From the NCBI GenBank assembly GCA_023525715.1, contig CM042016.1, positions 84,943,382-85,007,381 of the forward strand: 64,000 nucleotides of DNA, read 5' to 3'. Within the stretch, counting starts at the first letter, position 1. Each line of letters opens with the position of its first letter. Shown in pieces: positions 21,245 to 34,016 of this stretch. Source of the DNA: Cichorium intybus (taxonomy: Eukaryota; Streptophyta; Magnoliopsida; Asterales; Asteraceae). The notes under the pieces are model-generated. The model did no database searches. It saw only the letters and a list, made by a program, of their open reading frames with translations, and was not told the origin of the DNA. Made by a program: the position numbers and the translations under genes.

Positions 21245-24241
21245 TGTGACAACTAAAACTTTCTTGCGTTTTATGAATTAGTTTTCGATAAACCTAATAT
21301 TTTATATGTGCATAAAAGTATCATAATTACTTTATAGTAATAAGAAAGTAACTTTAGTAAAACAATGATAACATATGAACCCGAGTAGAAATGAAATCGC
21401 ATAAAGGACCTAAAGTGAAAATTTTATTTAGTCTGGGGCGAGGGGCATTTTCGTCTTTTGGCATTTAAAAAGCAGCCAATCGGCTACTTAGATACAGTGG
21501 GGCACGCTTTCTTCCATTTTCACGTGAAATCAGATGTAAAAGAAAGAAAGTGGGAGTCGAGAGGGAAATCAGACGCGAGACACACACTCATACTCGAGTG
21601 TGTGTTCAAAATCGAGAGTGAGGAAGGAAGCCGGCGGGACCACCTATAATTCCGAGCAAGGGGAAGTGAGTCCGACATAGCAGAAGCCGCCGGCAACAGT
21701 AGGTCGACCACAGCAGCGAATCAGACGAAGAAGATAGCGGCGCCGGCACGTTTTCCGGCGAGGCAGTGGCCGGCGGTAATTAGGGTGAGCAAGGAAAACT
21801 TGTTCTTTATCCAATTTCATGTTTAGGTTACTTGAATTCCTGAAATTTTGAGACTTTGGACAGAAATTGAAAGAGAGGATAATTGATCTTCAAACCCTTG
21901 TTCCTAAAATCCGAAAATTTGCTCATGCATGTTGAATCTGAGCTTGGATCTTGGTTTATATCTCGATTATGAGTCAAAAACGTCCTGTGGAATGAAAATA
22001 TTAAGTATTGGGTTTGAATTTCTTGTTGCATGTGTGAAAAAAGTTGAAAAAAATGAAGAACTTATGGTTCTATAACATCTATGGTTGAGTTTATGTCAAA
22101 TGTCAACTGATTTTAGTGGGAATTTCACATGCATGTTAGCAAATGGTTGGATTGATGAAGAATCATGGAATATTTATCAATTATAATGGGGTTTTATGTC
22201 AAAACGTTTATGTTTTGGAATTAATAATCGCTAAACTAGATGGAATAATGTTTCAATAGACATGGATGTTAGACATGAGAACTGGAAAGGAAGATTGGAA
22301 TGGAATTGGTCATTGTGGACTCAAGAACACAAGTATGCTACAAGTATAAAAGATTTAATAAAAGATAATTGTTAACGTTAGAGTTATAAACTTGAAGTTT
22401 TTGGGGTAAATAAGAAACAAAGTTGTTGGTTTAACGGATTTGGTCAAACTTGACCATAAAAAGGATAAATTATCACTATCGAGTTAATATTGGAAAATGT
22501 TAGATTATTACTTGGCATAAGAACGTTTAACTTAACAATGGACTAAAATTGAATATTTTTAGAATATTGCTTGTATGAACTCTTTTGATAATGGTTGTAG
22601 ATATGAGACTTAGTTATCATATGTGGTATGTTGATATTTGAATATATTACTGATCTTCTATATTATCAATATAGAAGCTAAGGAGTGCGCAGAAGCAAGT
22701 AGAGGCAAAGACTAGCGGACCGAGGTGAGTACATGTGGCATTTTCCCCCTTGGGGTACATGGCAAAAATGTTTTTATGGTTTTTGTGAATTTCGATTATG
22801 AAAAAGTATGCAAGTTTATTTTACTTATGACCTGTTTATAAAAGTCTTGTACAATGATTTGAAAGCAAGTTTTGGCATTAAGCCCAAGTGAATTGAAAAG
22901 TATATTTTGGCACAAAGTTATAACGGTTTGAAAGCAAGTTTTGGCATTAAGCCCGATATGAGTTGAAAATACGATTTGGCATTAAGCCTAATATGTTTTG
23001 AAAAGTGTGATTTGACATCAAAGTGAATTGGAATTGAAAAGATTGTTTTGGCACTAGACTTAATGTGATTTCAGCAAGTAAATTGATGTCAAATCATATT
23101 ATGTTCTCCTTTTTATGACTGGTATTTGAGATATGAATGAATGCAGCAATGCAAGTTAGTATGTTACCCACTTTTGCCCAGGCCATGATATTCCCGTAAG
23201 GGAATATAGAGGAGTCTACTAGGGTGGTACCTTCCCCTTCACGAAGTAGATGTCCTAGAACACAATATGCTAGGATGGACTGATCTTGTTCTTTCCATCT
23301 TAGTATAGACTTGGGAAAATCACTATGTGTGATTATCCTAAGTATAAAAATAAAGCATGTGGAGATACCAGTCAAAGCATGTGATATGATGCTGAGATGG
23401 TTTGATTACGTTCTTACCATTTCAGTATAGACTTGGGGTATCACCAAAGGTGATTAGGCCCTAAGTATAAAAATCCAAACACGAATGAATACCAGTCAAG
23501 TTGAGTAAAGAAAGTTTTATGATGACAACTTATTATCAAAGGCTTTGAAAACGATATATGATATGCTTTTAAATGTTTTCAACAAGAGATATGATATGAT
23601 TTGGTTACAAAGGTTTTGGAGAAATATATATTATGTTTTTAAATGTTTTGAGTCTAAAACCCATGTAGCTCACGAGACATTTTAGTCTTACGTATTTTAT
23701 GTTTCATGCCATGTGTCCCAGGTCCAGGTTCGCAAGAGTAGGATGACAAAATGAAATGCTAGATATGTCATGGAAGATTAGATGGAGTGGAGCTAAGCAT
23801 AGCTCTCATCTTTTGATTTTATGGTTTAATCATTCTCTGCTTGCTATGGTTGTTTTGGTATAAATTCGTAACGCCCATGGTTGTAAACTTGTAAACCTAA
23901 CGTTTTAGTTGGATCGTGCTTTTGATATTCATGTCTTATAGACATGAAGTTGACAACTATGCTTAAGCAATAGCGCTATTGTGCTTTTGGTTTTACTATG
24001 CAGCGATAGCGCTATCATTTTTATAGAATAACGTTTTTGCACTTTTAGCGCTAGTGCGCTTTTGACGAAATGTGCTTTTGACCAAATGCGCATTTGGCTA
24101 AATGTGCTTTTGGCGAAATGCGTTTCTGGCGTATTGCGCTTTTGGCGAAATGCGCTTCTGGCGTATTGCGCTTCTAGCGAAATGCGCTTTTGGCTTTATT
24201 GCGTTTTTAAAAAAAAATGTCCAAAATTTTGGGGCGTTACA
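21245..24241 (+). repeat. 3' LTR of gypsy1
   Basis: 2997 bp, TGTGACAAC to GTTACA. Relative to the 5' LTR it lacks about 367 bp between two AGT trinucleotides (5514-5516 and 5881-5883 in the 5' LTR; the fused site is near 21430). The tandem repeat near its end has fewer units. It is followed by the AAAAG target duplication and then copia X sequence. Confidence 0.93.
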
Positions 24242-24938
24242 AAAAGGAACGAATAAACTTCGACTCATATGCTTGTATCCTTTACTCATCAAATCGCGCA
24301 CACTAATATGTTTTTATGACATTGAGTTACCGATGCATTTACGCATTATCAATGTACAACCGACATGTAAATTTCAACTCATATGTCTCCGTTTCAAGAC
24401 CATAATATATTATCGTCTCAGAATTACTCGTGATATAATCCATGAAGTAATTTTCTGAGCGTGTATTTGTCCGATACTCAAATCTCCATTTCTAAGCACT
24501 CATGAATATTGCAGCAACTCTATTGCTATGTCTAACTCCTTAGACAATCTACAATTCAATTCATGACAGTCTTAAGTCACTACATACTTCCGAAAGTATG
24601 AGCGACTGTGGACTTTATTCAAATTATTGGGGAAGTAAAACATGCAAAAGCGAAAACATAAAAATCTGACTGACAACTACTCCTGCATATTACCAAGTCT
24701 CCACAAGGCAATCACCAAGTCGGATCTGTCATAATACTAAGTTATGTGTTTCCTGGTTTCTTTTAAACTTTCAAACAAGATTTTTCTTTCTATGTCTATA
24801 TACGCGAAAACGACCTTTCACTCTTACTATGTATCCAACTGTCTTACATTGATACACATTATTGCGGATAATCCGATCGGATACTTTCCCGATAATATCT
24901 CAATATGTCATCTTGTCTCTCTCTCTCTAACTCCATCT

Positions 24939-25185
<247 letters not shown>

Positions 25186-25421
25186 TAGCGGCATACCCGC
25201 GCGATGCGGCGGCGGCGAATAATTTCTTTCGGGGAGTATTTTTTAATATCGATTAGTTTCTTGTAGTAGGATTTTTTTTATGCGACATATACATGCCAAA
25301 ATGGTTTTATTCGTTGGTTGGTTCTATATGGAAACATGTCATATTTTAAAGAAAACACAATATATCGACAAATATCATTACCATGTAACATATATCATTA
25401 GTACTTGCACAAAATTATATT

Positions 25422-25634
25422 TTACATATCACGTAAAACTTCACGATACACCACATTTGATGTATAAACTCCAACTTGGTTAAAATCTTTGGCAGGCTTC
25501 ACTAAAATTTTCGTATTGTTACGTGATATTCCTCTAGAGAGCGCCACGTAAAGTTGTCCGTGTGAGAATACTGATTCCGGTAGAAAAATACCAACATTTG
25601 GAATTGTCTGGCCTTGCGCTTTATTGATTGTCAT
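25422..25634 (-). pseudogene. Helitron helicase (Pif1-like) C-terminal fragment
   Basis: The 70-residue minus-strand reading frame contains MTINKAQGQTIPNVGI followed by SHGQLYVALSRG, which are the last helicase motifs (V and VI) of the Pif1-like domain of plant Helitron RepHel proteins. The full protein exceeds 1000 residues and carries a Rep endonuclease domain; neither that nor helicase motifs I-IV are seen. The Arg of ALSRG lies in motif VI. Sequence upstream on the same strand (25640-26290) has exon-like segments with stops that could be an RPA/DUF223-type remnant, such as MRGRICSISHFKL near 25980, but this is weak. Confidence 0.85.
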
Positions 25635-26708
25635 AGTAAAAACTTACGACTGATCTTGAAGAAGTAATTCACACATACAATTAAAGCTTGAAAGACGCCC
25701 ACTAATAACTTTTCCTACAACATCTGAATTATCATATATTAAAAACAAATTTTAGGAAAAAAATTATATTAACAAATTTAAATTACCAATCAATATTTGC
25801 TGACATGGATTTCTCACAAGAGTTTCAATGGAAGCGACCAATGGATAAAGCGGAACCTGATTTTCAAGTCTCGGTTCAAGAAAAGTAAATCGTGTATATA
25901 TGTTCATCAACACCAATTCTGTAACCTTCATACAACGGGTAATTACCAGGATCCCGTTAGAGTTTAAAATGACTTATAGAGCATATGCGTCCTCTCATAT
26001 TTCTTGCTTCATATCTTTCCATTAAATAGCTCGGGACAACCGCCACCATTGTTTCTCTCTAATTAAAAAAATTATTTATAAAATTAATGGTGTATATTCT
26101 TAATTTAAAATTCTAATATATGTTAAAATATGTAGAGCTTGCATTTTTGTCAATTAAAAAAATTATAAGTCTATTTCTTCTGTTGTATCTCCATATAAAA
26201 TCAACTCGAACTCTTGTAAAATTATGCCAGCACGATATTTCACTGAGCGAACGAAATGCGTCAACTTGAAAATGCATATTCATTATCTACAAATATTCAA
26301 ATAAAATAAAATAGTTACGATATTAGAATTGCTTGTGAAATTATGTATGATTTTTGTTTTTGGTTAAATATAAAAATGTCTTGTTCTAACAATTATAATT
26401 TTGAATTAATGTTTATAAACGAATATTATTTTTAGTTAAAAAATCACTAATTTAACAATAGTATTTTTTGATATTGTTAAAAATATTAGCTTAATCATTA
26501 TATTAAAATTTCTTAAAGAAAATTTTAAATAATCTTTAATTGAAAATAAATCATATGTATGACAACGGAATATTGTTTTAGAAAATTTTATAATATATAT
26601 TTTTGTAATATAATCTAAATTAAATTATACATTAAAATATCAATACACCCTAATATTAATATATATAGAAAGAAAAACAATACGTATGAATCAATGTCTT
26701 AAAATGAA

Positions 26709-27180
26709 TTGTGTTGTAACCCTAACCCCTCTATAGCGATTCGGATTCCACCGCCTCCCTTCTCCAACTGCTTGTCGGCTCTAGCCTCTAGCCTCCGATC
26801 ATCGATCGATGCTGCCTCCGATTCTGATTTCTCGCCTCCGACCGGTAGATCGATGCTGCATCCCTCCGATTCTGATTTTCCGCCTCCGATTCTGATTTCT
26901 CGCCTCCGTTAGATTGAGTGTCTCTGACCTATTCCTACTTTTTTGCAACTCTCCTATGCAGAAATAGAGTGTCTCCGACCGCTTCTCGCCTCCGCTAGAT
27001 CAAGTGTCTCCGACCGATTCGGATTTTTTTGCAACTCTCCGATGCAGAAATCGAGTGTCTCCCACCGGCTCCGAAAACCACAGATGTCGATTTTTGAAAT
27101 CGAAAACCACCGCCTTCGATTGAGGCAGTCGAACCTTCGTCTCCCACCGAATTCCGACGGTACAAAATTCATAGCAAGGT
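26709..27180 (+). other. GC-richer patch inside the Helitron, possible captured gene fragment
   Basis: An open frame runs 26709-26912, and a second in another frame runs 26943-27275. The patch repeats CGCCTCCGATTCTGATTT-type words several times, and GAGTGTCTC with ATGCAGAAAT twice. The composition (TC/CG-rich, Pro and Ser codons) differs from the AT-rich surroundings and resembles the 5' end of a plant gene. Helitrons often capture such pieces. No protein family is recognised, so capture is only a suggestion. Confidence 0.3.
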
Positions 27181-28345
27181 CTGATTTGTTTCTTTCTATT
27201 CTTCCTACCAGTTGCTTACTGAATATGACTTTGGTTTTTGTTTTTTGTTACCGATCTACTGAAATCTACTTATAATTATAGTTTTGGGTTGTAGTTATAG
27301 ATGTGAATTTGTTTTACAGATCCTGATAGCAATCCGATCTTCATCAGGTTTATGATTTTGGTTGTAGTTATCGATATGAATTTGTTTTAAAATTCTTGAT
27401 AGCAATCTGATCTTCACCAGGTTTATGATTTTGGTTGTAGTTATGTTTATGAATTAGTTACCGACCTAACAATTTTATTTTCACATTTTCTTCATCAGGT
27501 TTATGATTTTTGGTTATTGTGTTTATTGGGTTTGGCCGAAGATTTAGTCATGTTTGTGTTCCACGAAGGTAATCGATTCTGTTTTATTTTAATATTTGCA
27601 CTTAGTCTTTAAATGACTACATTTTATCAGTTTTGTCCATTTGGTTTACCTCAAACACGATTGTCATATGTATGTGATTTTGTTGGATCTGATAAACAAA
27701 GTTTCTGTCAATAAATGTTTTTATGGCTTTTATATGCATAAATAATCATTATTGTAAACATTATTAACATACATTTTATAGCAACCTGATAGAATTATGT
27801 AAATAATCATTTCAATAATCGTGGAATTTATAAATTGATTCATACCTTTTTGAACGCTAGCATCAATTAAACAACCTGCAAAATGAATTGTTTTAATATT
27901 GGTGTTTATATGCAGAAATAAATAAGATATTGATTCATACCTTTGAACTTTGAAAAGTGGCAGCAACTATCTTTAAAGAAACAATTTCAACCTGGAAATG
28001 ACAACTACTTCAATATTTGTATTTGTGCAGAAAGAGCTGATAAAGAGCCGTCAAAGACAGATTTGGAGCTGGAGTAAATATTTTGGTGTCCCATATGCTG
28101 CTTTTATAGTGTAGTTTTTGTAATTTTTGGAGGGAGATGAAATATTGAATTAGTGATCCAACTTTAGTTGTTTGGATTGTTTTAAGCCATTGATATTTTC
28201 TAAGTAATCAATGGCCAGTAAATTTTACATTAAATTGTTTTGTTAAATATAGAAAATATCTTGTATGCATTGATTTGTTGTATCCCTTAAATTTAAGATA
28301 GTCATGCATAATATACTTGTACATATCATATATGTATTATAGTAT

Positions 28346-28348
<3 letters not shown>

Positions 28349-28388
<40 letters not shown>

Positions 28389-28393
28389 TATAC

Positions 28394-28458
<65 letters not shown>
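28349..28458. repeat. (TA)n tract, right half
   Basis: About 110 bp of TA with several TACATA interruptions. It continues the tract interrupted by the Helitron. Confidence 0.95.
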
Positions 28459-28461
<3 letters not shown>

Positions 28462-28686
28462 TCCGGTTCCGGTGATAATTCTTTTTTCTGTGAGTACTCG
28501 TAAGAACACTTTAAAAAAATTAAAAAAAATATAAAAAAATACATATCATAAAATCGAGAATAGTACTATATCATTATAAAAATGAATTGGAAATTTTTTT
28601 TTGGATCACTGAAAAAAGTAATGATCCAATTTTTTTATTTATTTTGGATCATTGGATCATTATAAAAAATAATAATGATCCAAAAG
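28459..28686. other. AT-rich spacer with GATCCAA inverted repeats
   Basis: Starts GTGTCCGGTTCCGGTGATAA and is rich in poly-A. Between 28600 and 28686 the words TTGGATCA, AATGATCCAA and TTGGATCATT recur in both orientations and can fold. It could be part of a small DNA transposon (MITE), but no second terminus or target duplication was found. Confidence 0.3.
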
Positions 28687-31600
28687 TGTAACACCCCAAA
28701 CTTTTTTTTTTATTAAAAGCGCAATAGCTCCAAAAACACATTATTGTTAAAAGCGCATAAACAGTAGAGCGCAATAGCTAAAAAATCTCATATTTCAAAT
28801 CCCATGTTTCTTTATAAAATAAAATGTTTCTCATGACCTCGTGTCCTGCCTTAAAATTCCGGTCCCAACAAAACAATTAAGTTTAAAAGTATTTAAACAA
28901 ACTTTGGGGTTTACAAACTCAGATCAAAACAACCATAGTAAAGCAACATAACATCTTAAGCTAATGTCCCGTAATTACAAAATCATTCTACCGAAAATTC
29001 GGCATGACCTTTGGGACAAATAGATAAAATCCATACTGACTCGACTCAAAATCAAAATAGCCCAAAAACATTACGGAACATAGCAAGAAATTACAATACA
29101 ACTATAAGGGTTGTTCTAACTATAAACATCACATTTCTAAAATATACATCATAACTATACCGCTTTATAAGTACTCTATATTCCAATCCTCTTTTCTATC
29201 TAGGTCCGGATGAGAGCTTCTAAGTCCTTTCTTTCTATCCTCTGATGTCAGTCATCCTGTTCCTGAGTACATAGCTTTTAAAACAAAAATACATAAGACA
29301 AATATGTCTCGTGAGATACATGGGTTTTAGACTCAAAGCATTTGTAAATATAACATTTATCATTTTCAAAATATTTGTAATCAAATCATGTAATGACACT
29401 TTCAATAAAATATTTCATAAATGAATCATGACATAATACTTGTTGTCAAAACCTTTATAAATGAAATGTATTGTCATCTTGCTTGTAAAGCCTTTCCATA
29501 ACAAATTAAATGAAAATCTTACCGACATAAAACTTTCATTACTTAAACTTGACTGGTATTCAATCAAAACTGGATTTTTATACTTAGGGCATTAATCACC
29601 TTAAATGATACCCCAAGTCTAGACTAGGATGGAAAGAACAAAATCAGTCCATCCTAGCATCATAAGTTTTAGGACATCTACTTCGCGACAGGGTTGGTAC
29701 CACCCCAGTAGATTCCTCTAGGTTCCGTTATGGGAACATCATGGCCGAGGCACAAAGAACTATGTTCTTTGTTCATACTGCTTTACATTTCTTTACTTGC
29801 ATTAAGTACCAGTCATTGGTAAAAATAATACTGCTAAATGTCAAAGCATTCTTTCATACTTGTTGTGGGCTTGTAGCCAAAACATACTTTCATAAACTTT
29901 ATATGCTAAACGACAAAACACTTTCTTAGCTTATTAGGCTTGATGCCAAAACTTACTTTTCAAAACATACTCAGCTTAGTGTCAAATCATACTTTCAAAA
30001 CATATTTGGTTTAATGCGAAATAATACTTTCAAACATATCAGTAAACCTGCATAAGCATAGCTGTATGGTAAAACTTGCATATAGACTCACATTAAAAAG
30101 CCATATAAAACTTTGTAAATACTTGCTAATTCAAGCTTTAAAAACCATTTGGAAGATCATTTACTCATACAACATTTAGCATACGATTTAATATAAAACA
30201 TTCAATATTTGAAACTTGTTGCTATGTACCTAGTAAAAATCCTCATGTACTCACCTCGGTAGCTAGGTATGTCTAGCTACAAAAATCCACTAGCTCTAGC
30301 TTCCATCATCTTTTAACCTCTATTAAATTATTAAGAGGTTAGTACATACTACCCACTAAACATATAATCTTTATCAAATCATATATGTACTCTTTTTATA
30401 CATTATACAATTCTATTCCAAATATTAAGTATGCTTCTTAAAGCATATTAATCATTTTGGACACTTTTATCATTTTTGTCCCAAATTTGACTAATTATGA
30501 ATTCCTTGAATTTAACATGTAATTTAAATAAATTTATAAGTCTAACATACTTATAAAACATTACTAGTTGTTTAGATGTCAAAAACATTCGTCATTTTAC
30601 TCTTTTATACCATTTTAGCGAAACTAATCCAATAAAGTTAAATAAACGTTCTTGCAAAACACGCTATTACCCATTTGCTTGACTCCAATATATTACTAAT
30701 AATTCATAAATGTCATTCAATTCAATTCTAAGATCTATTTATGTCATTTTTTTTGTAAAATACCAAAATTGTCCCCAAAAGGGTGGAATTCAGAATTCCA
30801 TTCCAACACTAACATGTGTGACGAACTTATAAATCACACTTACAAATCCTAACAACTTGTACAATCACCATATTACATTCCATCGGTAAGTTTAACATAA
30901 TTCCTTTGAAACATTCGACATTCATAAGTATCATCACATAATAATAAATTCCAAGTTGAACCTTACCTCCAACTTGATTCCAAGATGGAGTTAATTGGTT
31001 CCATGGATGTTTTGTTACTCCATTTCTCCACCAAGTTCTAAATTTTTTGTTCAAAGTACACATAAATATACAAATGTCAAACTTCCCATTTACCGTTAAC
31101 CCACAATAACAAGTTCTTAACCCGATAAGCACAAGCATTTGTCCATCAATGTTCTTGAACCCATTGCATGCTATTATCAAAAAAAGTAGTTCCACTTTCA
31201 GCTTTACACATCATGATTCCTTTATATCATTATTTGACTTTTAAAGTCTACAACTCAATACAACAAGATTTCAAGAATTCCAATTCATGGCATCAAGCTC
31301 ATAACTTTTTAGTGTTCTTGAACTCATAATATGGAAGTACCAGAAAACCCAATTCAATACTAACATGCATTCATCTCATCTTTCAAACTAATTAGCTAGG
31401 GTTTGAGATTTCTGAAATTACCTTCAATCCTTGCAAAAATTCTGAAATTGAGGTTGAAGTCACCAATAATCGGAGCAATGGGGTTCTACTATCCCCCTCC
31501 CGTCGTCGTCGGATCACCAGGACGCCGGGGCCACCACCGACAGCGGCTTTTATTGTCGTCGCTTCGTCCCTTCTTCCCCGAACCCATAAATCGCGAATCA

Positions 31601-32498
31601 CATGGACCAAAATCGATCCCTAATCAGTCCTCCTACTCACCTCGCTTCTGTCTCTCTCGATCTCGTTCCTACTCTCGATTATATTCTTCTCGATTTCCAA
31701 TTCGTGATGGTGTGTGCGTGACTGTATACTTTCAGATTTTGACCAAAAGAAATTAACCCTCGATTATCCTTTCCCGTTTTTCTGAATACGCCCACAGGAA
31801 AAATTAAAGAGAATTCTGATTTTTGACTAGTCAACATACAAATGTCGAAAATACCCTTGCTGTAATGCCTTAGAAAAATTTTAGCAATTATTTCTTATTA
31901 TGTACTTTTATTTTTTTACAATCTTTATACCATCATAACTCCTACATCTGACACCCGATTTTTGCAAGCTTCATATCCTTAAAAGGGTGGGAATAAGATG
32001 TACAACTTCTCCCTACTGAATTAAAGTTGAAAATGTCCATATTTTTCGATACAACCCCTCAAACATGGGTCATTGGTCATTTTTGTCACTTTTTAGCCGT
32101 TTTCACACCTTCATGTTTTCTTCGTTATAACTCCAAATGACCCGAATATTTTTCCTATACTTTTGTTATCTCAAATATTACAAAAGTCATCTTGATGACT
32201 TTTGCCCAAATCTTTCTAGATTTTGAGATAATAATTTCCAAAGTTTGCACAATAAACTTTTCACTTTTAGTCTTTTATTTCATACTTTGCCCTTATGTCC
32301 TTAAAAATTAAAATTCTAATCAAACTAATATCTCATATTGACTTAATAAAATGTCTTAACAATAACTTTCCCATAAATTTACCTTCTTGGACCATTTTGC
32401 CATTCCATTGTACATTTGATAATCGTGAATATTAGTCATTCTCAACATCAAATGGACTTATACTTATTTTCCATTTATACAAAAATTTAGTTGTCACA
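28687..32498 (-). repeat. 3' LTR of gypsy2
   Basis: About 3812 bp, plus-strand start TGTAACACCCC and end GTTGTCACA. It includes repeats of TTTGATGCCAAAACATAC type at 29870-30060, matching the TTTGGCATTAAGCC repeats of gypsy1. The GC-richer segment 31400-31760 corresponds to the exon-like part of the gypsy1 LTR. ORFs at 30827-31195 and 31403-31756 lie entirely inside the LTR and are not regarded as genes. Confidence 0.85.
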
Positions 32499-32514
32499 AT
32501 TATCTACCCCTTAA
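32499..32514 (-). other. Polypurine tract of gypsy2
   Basis: On the minus strand TTAAGGGGTAGATAAT, next to the 3' LTR and directly after a segment resembling the end of gypsy1 pol (plus-strand ACGGATTCCGTCCTCGG, which matches the last codons at about 21215-21230). Confidence 0.8.
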
Positions 32515-34016
32515 ACGGATTCCGTCCTCGGAGTCACTAATATTAGGAATGATTTTAACTCACAACGACATAATCTCATATGAATTTGAACCCCTCACTA
32601 AGTCTTTATGAAACTCTTACTTGAATTTCCCATTGCCTTGAGAAGTACCTTTAGTAGTCAACTTTTTGAAGTTATCCTCTTCCACTTCTCATGTTCCATT
32701 CACTTAACTCATATTCACAAAAATATGTTTCCACCAGAAACCCTGTCAGCTTCTTACTTTATGTGACACAACTAGTTTGACTTTTCAAAGTCAAAATGTT
32801 ATCCAATTACTTTCTCTTAACTCAGCACCGAAGTAAGATTGCTTCCCTAACATAATTATTCTCCCACTATGGGATGTACCAATATTTACGTAACAGAATT
32901 TTAACCGCTTACCAAAAGTAGCGATCTACTTTGTCATTTCTACTTGGCCGCCAGTCATTAGACTCTATCTCCATGAGTCTTTCTTTCCCTCGATTATTTT
33001 TATCGTAAGTGACTTTGGCTACTATATTAGTCATGCCATAATATTAGTTCGACCTTCAACACATATTGCATGCAGCTTTCATCATTCACTCATTTAGTTC
33101 TTGAACTTTACTTAGTTCCAAATTAATTTGACCATCCCAAATGGTCATCATGTTTCTTGTATTACCACAATAGTGTTACTATAGATGATTAGGGAATCAT
33201 CACTTCCTTTCATTATACATGAACAAGCTATCCAATCATTATTCGTGATTCCTACAACAATGTTTCCTCTCTAGAATTCATTATCATCCATCATAATTTG
33301 AAGATTTCTACTTTCCTTAGTTGTGAGCACTTACCTCACAATATCCATAGTCAAGCTCTCATCACATAGACGCATCAATGATGGTCAATAACCTATCTTA
33401 GACATGTCAATCATCTAAAGCCAACATCAGTCGACAGTCAACTCTTAGTCAACGATGACGGTCGGATCTATCACTAAACATGCAATACCCATGTGGTTCA
33501 TGCGATAATCTATTCTAGGATGAGGATTCAATTCCTTGCATCATTATCCCATTGATGACATATGTGCTTCAAAGTATCTTATCATGACTTTCATCGTCTC
33601 ATTATCTCCTACTACATTCCATTCAACAAGTCTTTAGGCTTGCACTTGCACTAATCCATCAACATGATCATTCATAAAACCAAATATCATAGGTCTTCCC
33701 ATCTACCCCTTAAATGGAAATGAAGGGCATTTTTGTTTAAGGTCCAATTCTCTATATTATTGATCTATTTCCCTTGCCTATTCTTACTTTCCACGATCTC
33801 ATGATAACCTTAATTCTTAACTATTTCCATTCGTCCTTCAGTAACTCCACACGTGATGACATGAGTCTGTAATGTCATTTGAATCAATCATTCTTCCAAT
33901 CTGAGTATCACCTTTGTGATAATCATCTCACGGTGAGGAAATTATTATAATCCATGAAATGCTTTTCTACTCCTCATCATTCATATGCTAAATCTAGCAC
34001 GACAAATCATGAAAAT
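32515..34016 (-). pseudogene. gypsy2 internal region, decayed
   Basis: No long ORF. Only the last codons before the PPT are recognisable as gypsy pol C-terminus. The rest is AT-rich with scattered stops, either heavily mutated pol or non-coding filler of a non-autonomous element. Confidence 0.45.

Larger units (their letters stand above)
5329..24241 (+). mobile_element. gypsy1: complete Ty3/gypsy chromovirus with 3-kb LTRs, carrying nested copia1
   Basis: The element starts TGTGACAAC and ends GGGGCGTTACA. It is flanked by the 5-bp duplication AAAAG (5324-5328 and 24242-24246) and inserted in copia X. Removing copia1 and its 5-bp duplication leaves about 11.2 kb. Order: 5' LTR, tRNA-Met-type PBS, gag, protease, reverse transcriptase, RNase H, integrase, C-terminal chromodomain-like region, PPT, 3' LTR. 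The long LTRs, pol order and C-terminal motif suit the Tekay/Del clade of chromoviruses (inference). Several frameshifts and stops disable it. Confidence 0.95.

Noticed and set aside
31403..31756. 117-residue Ser/Arg/Pro-rich ORF
   Set aside because: It lies inside the gypsy2 LTR, overlaps an ORF on the other strand and matches the exon-like part of LTRs in this group.
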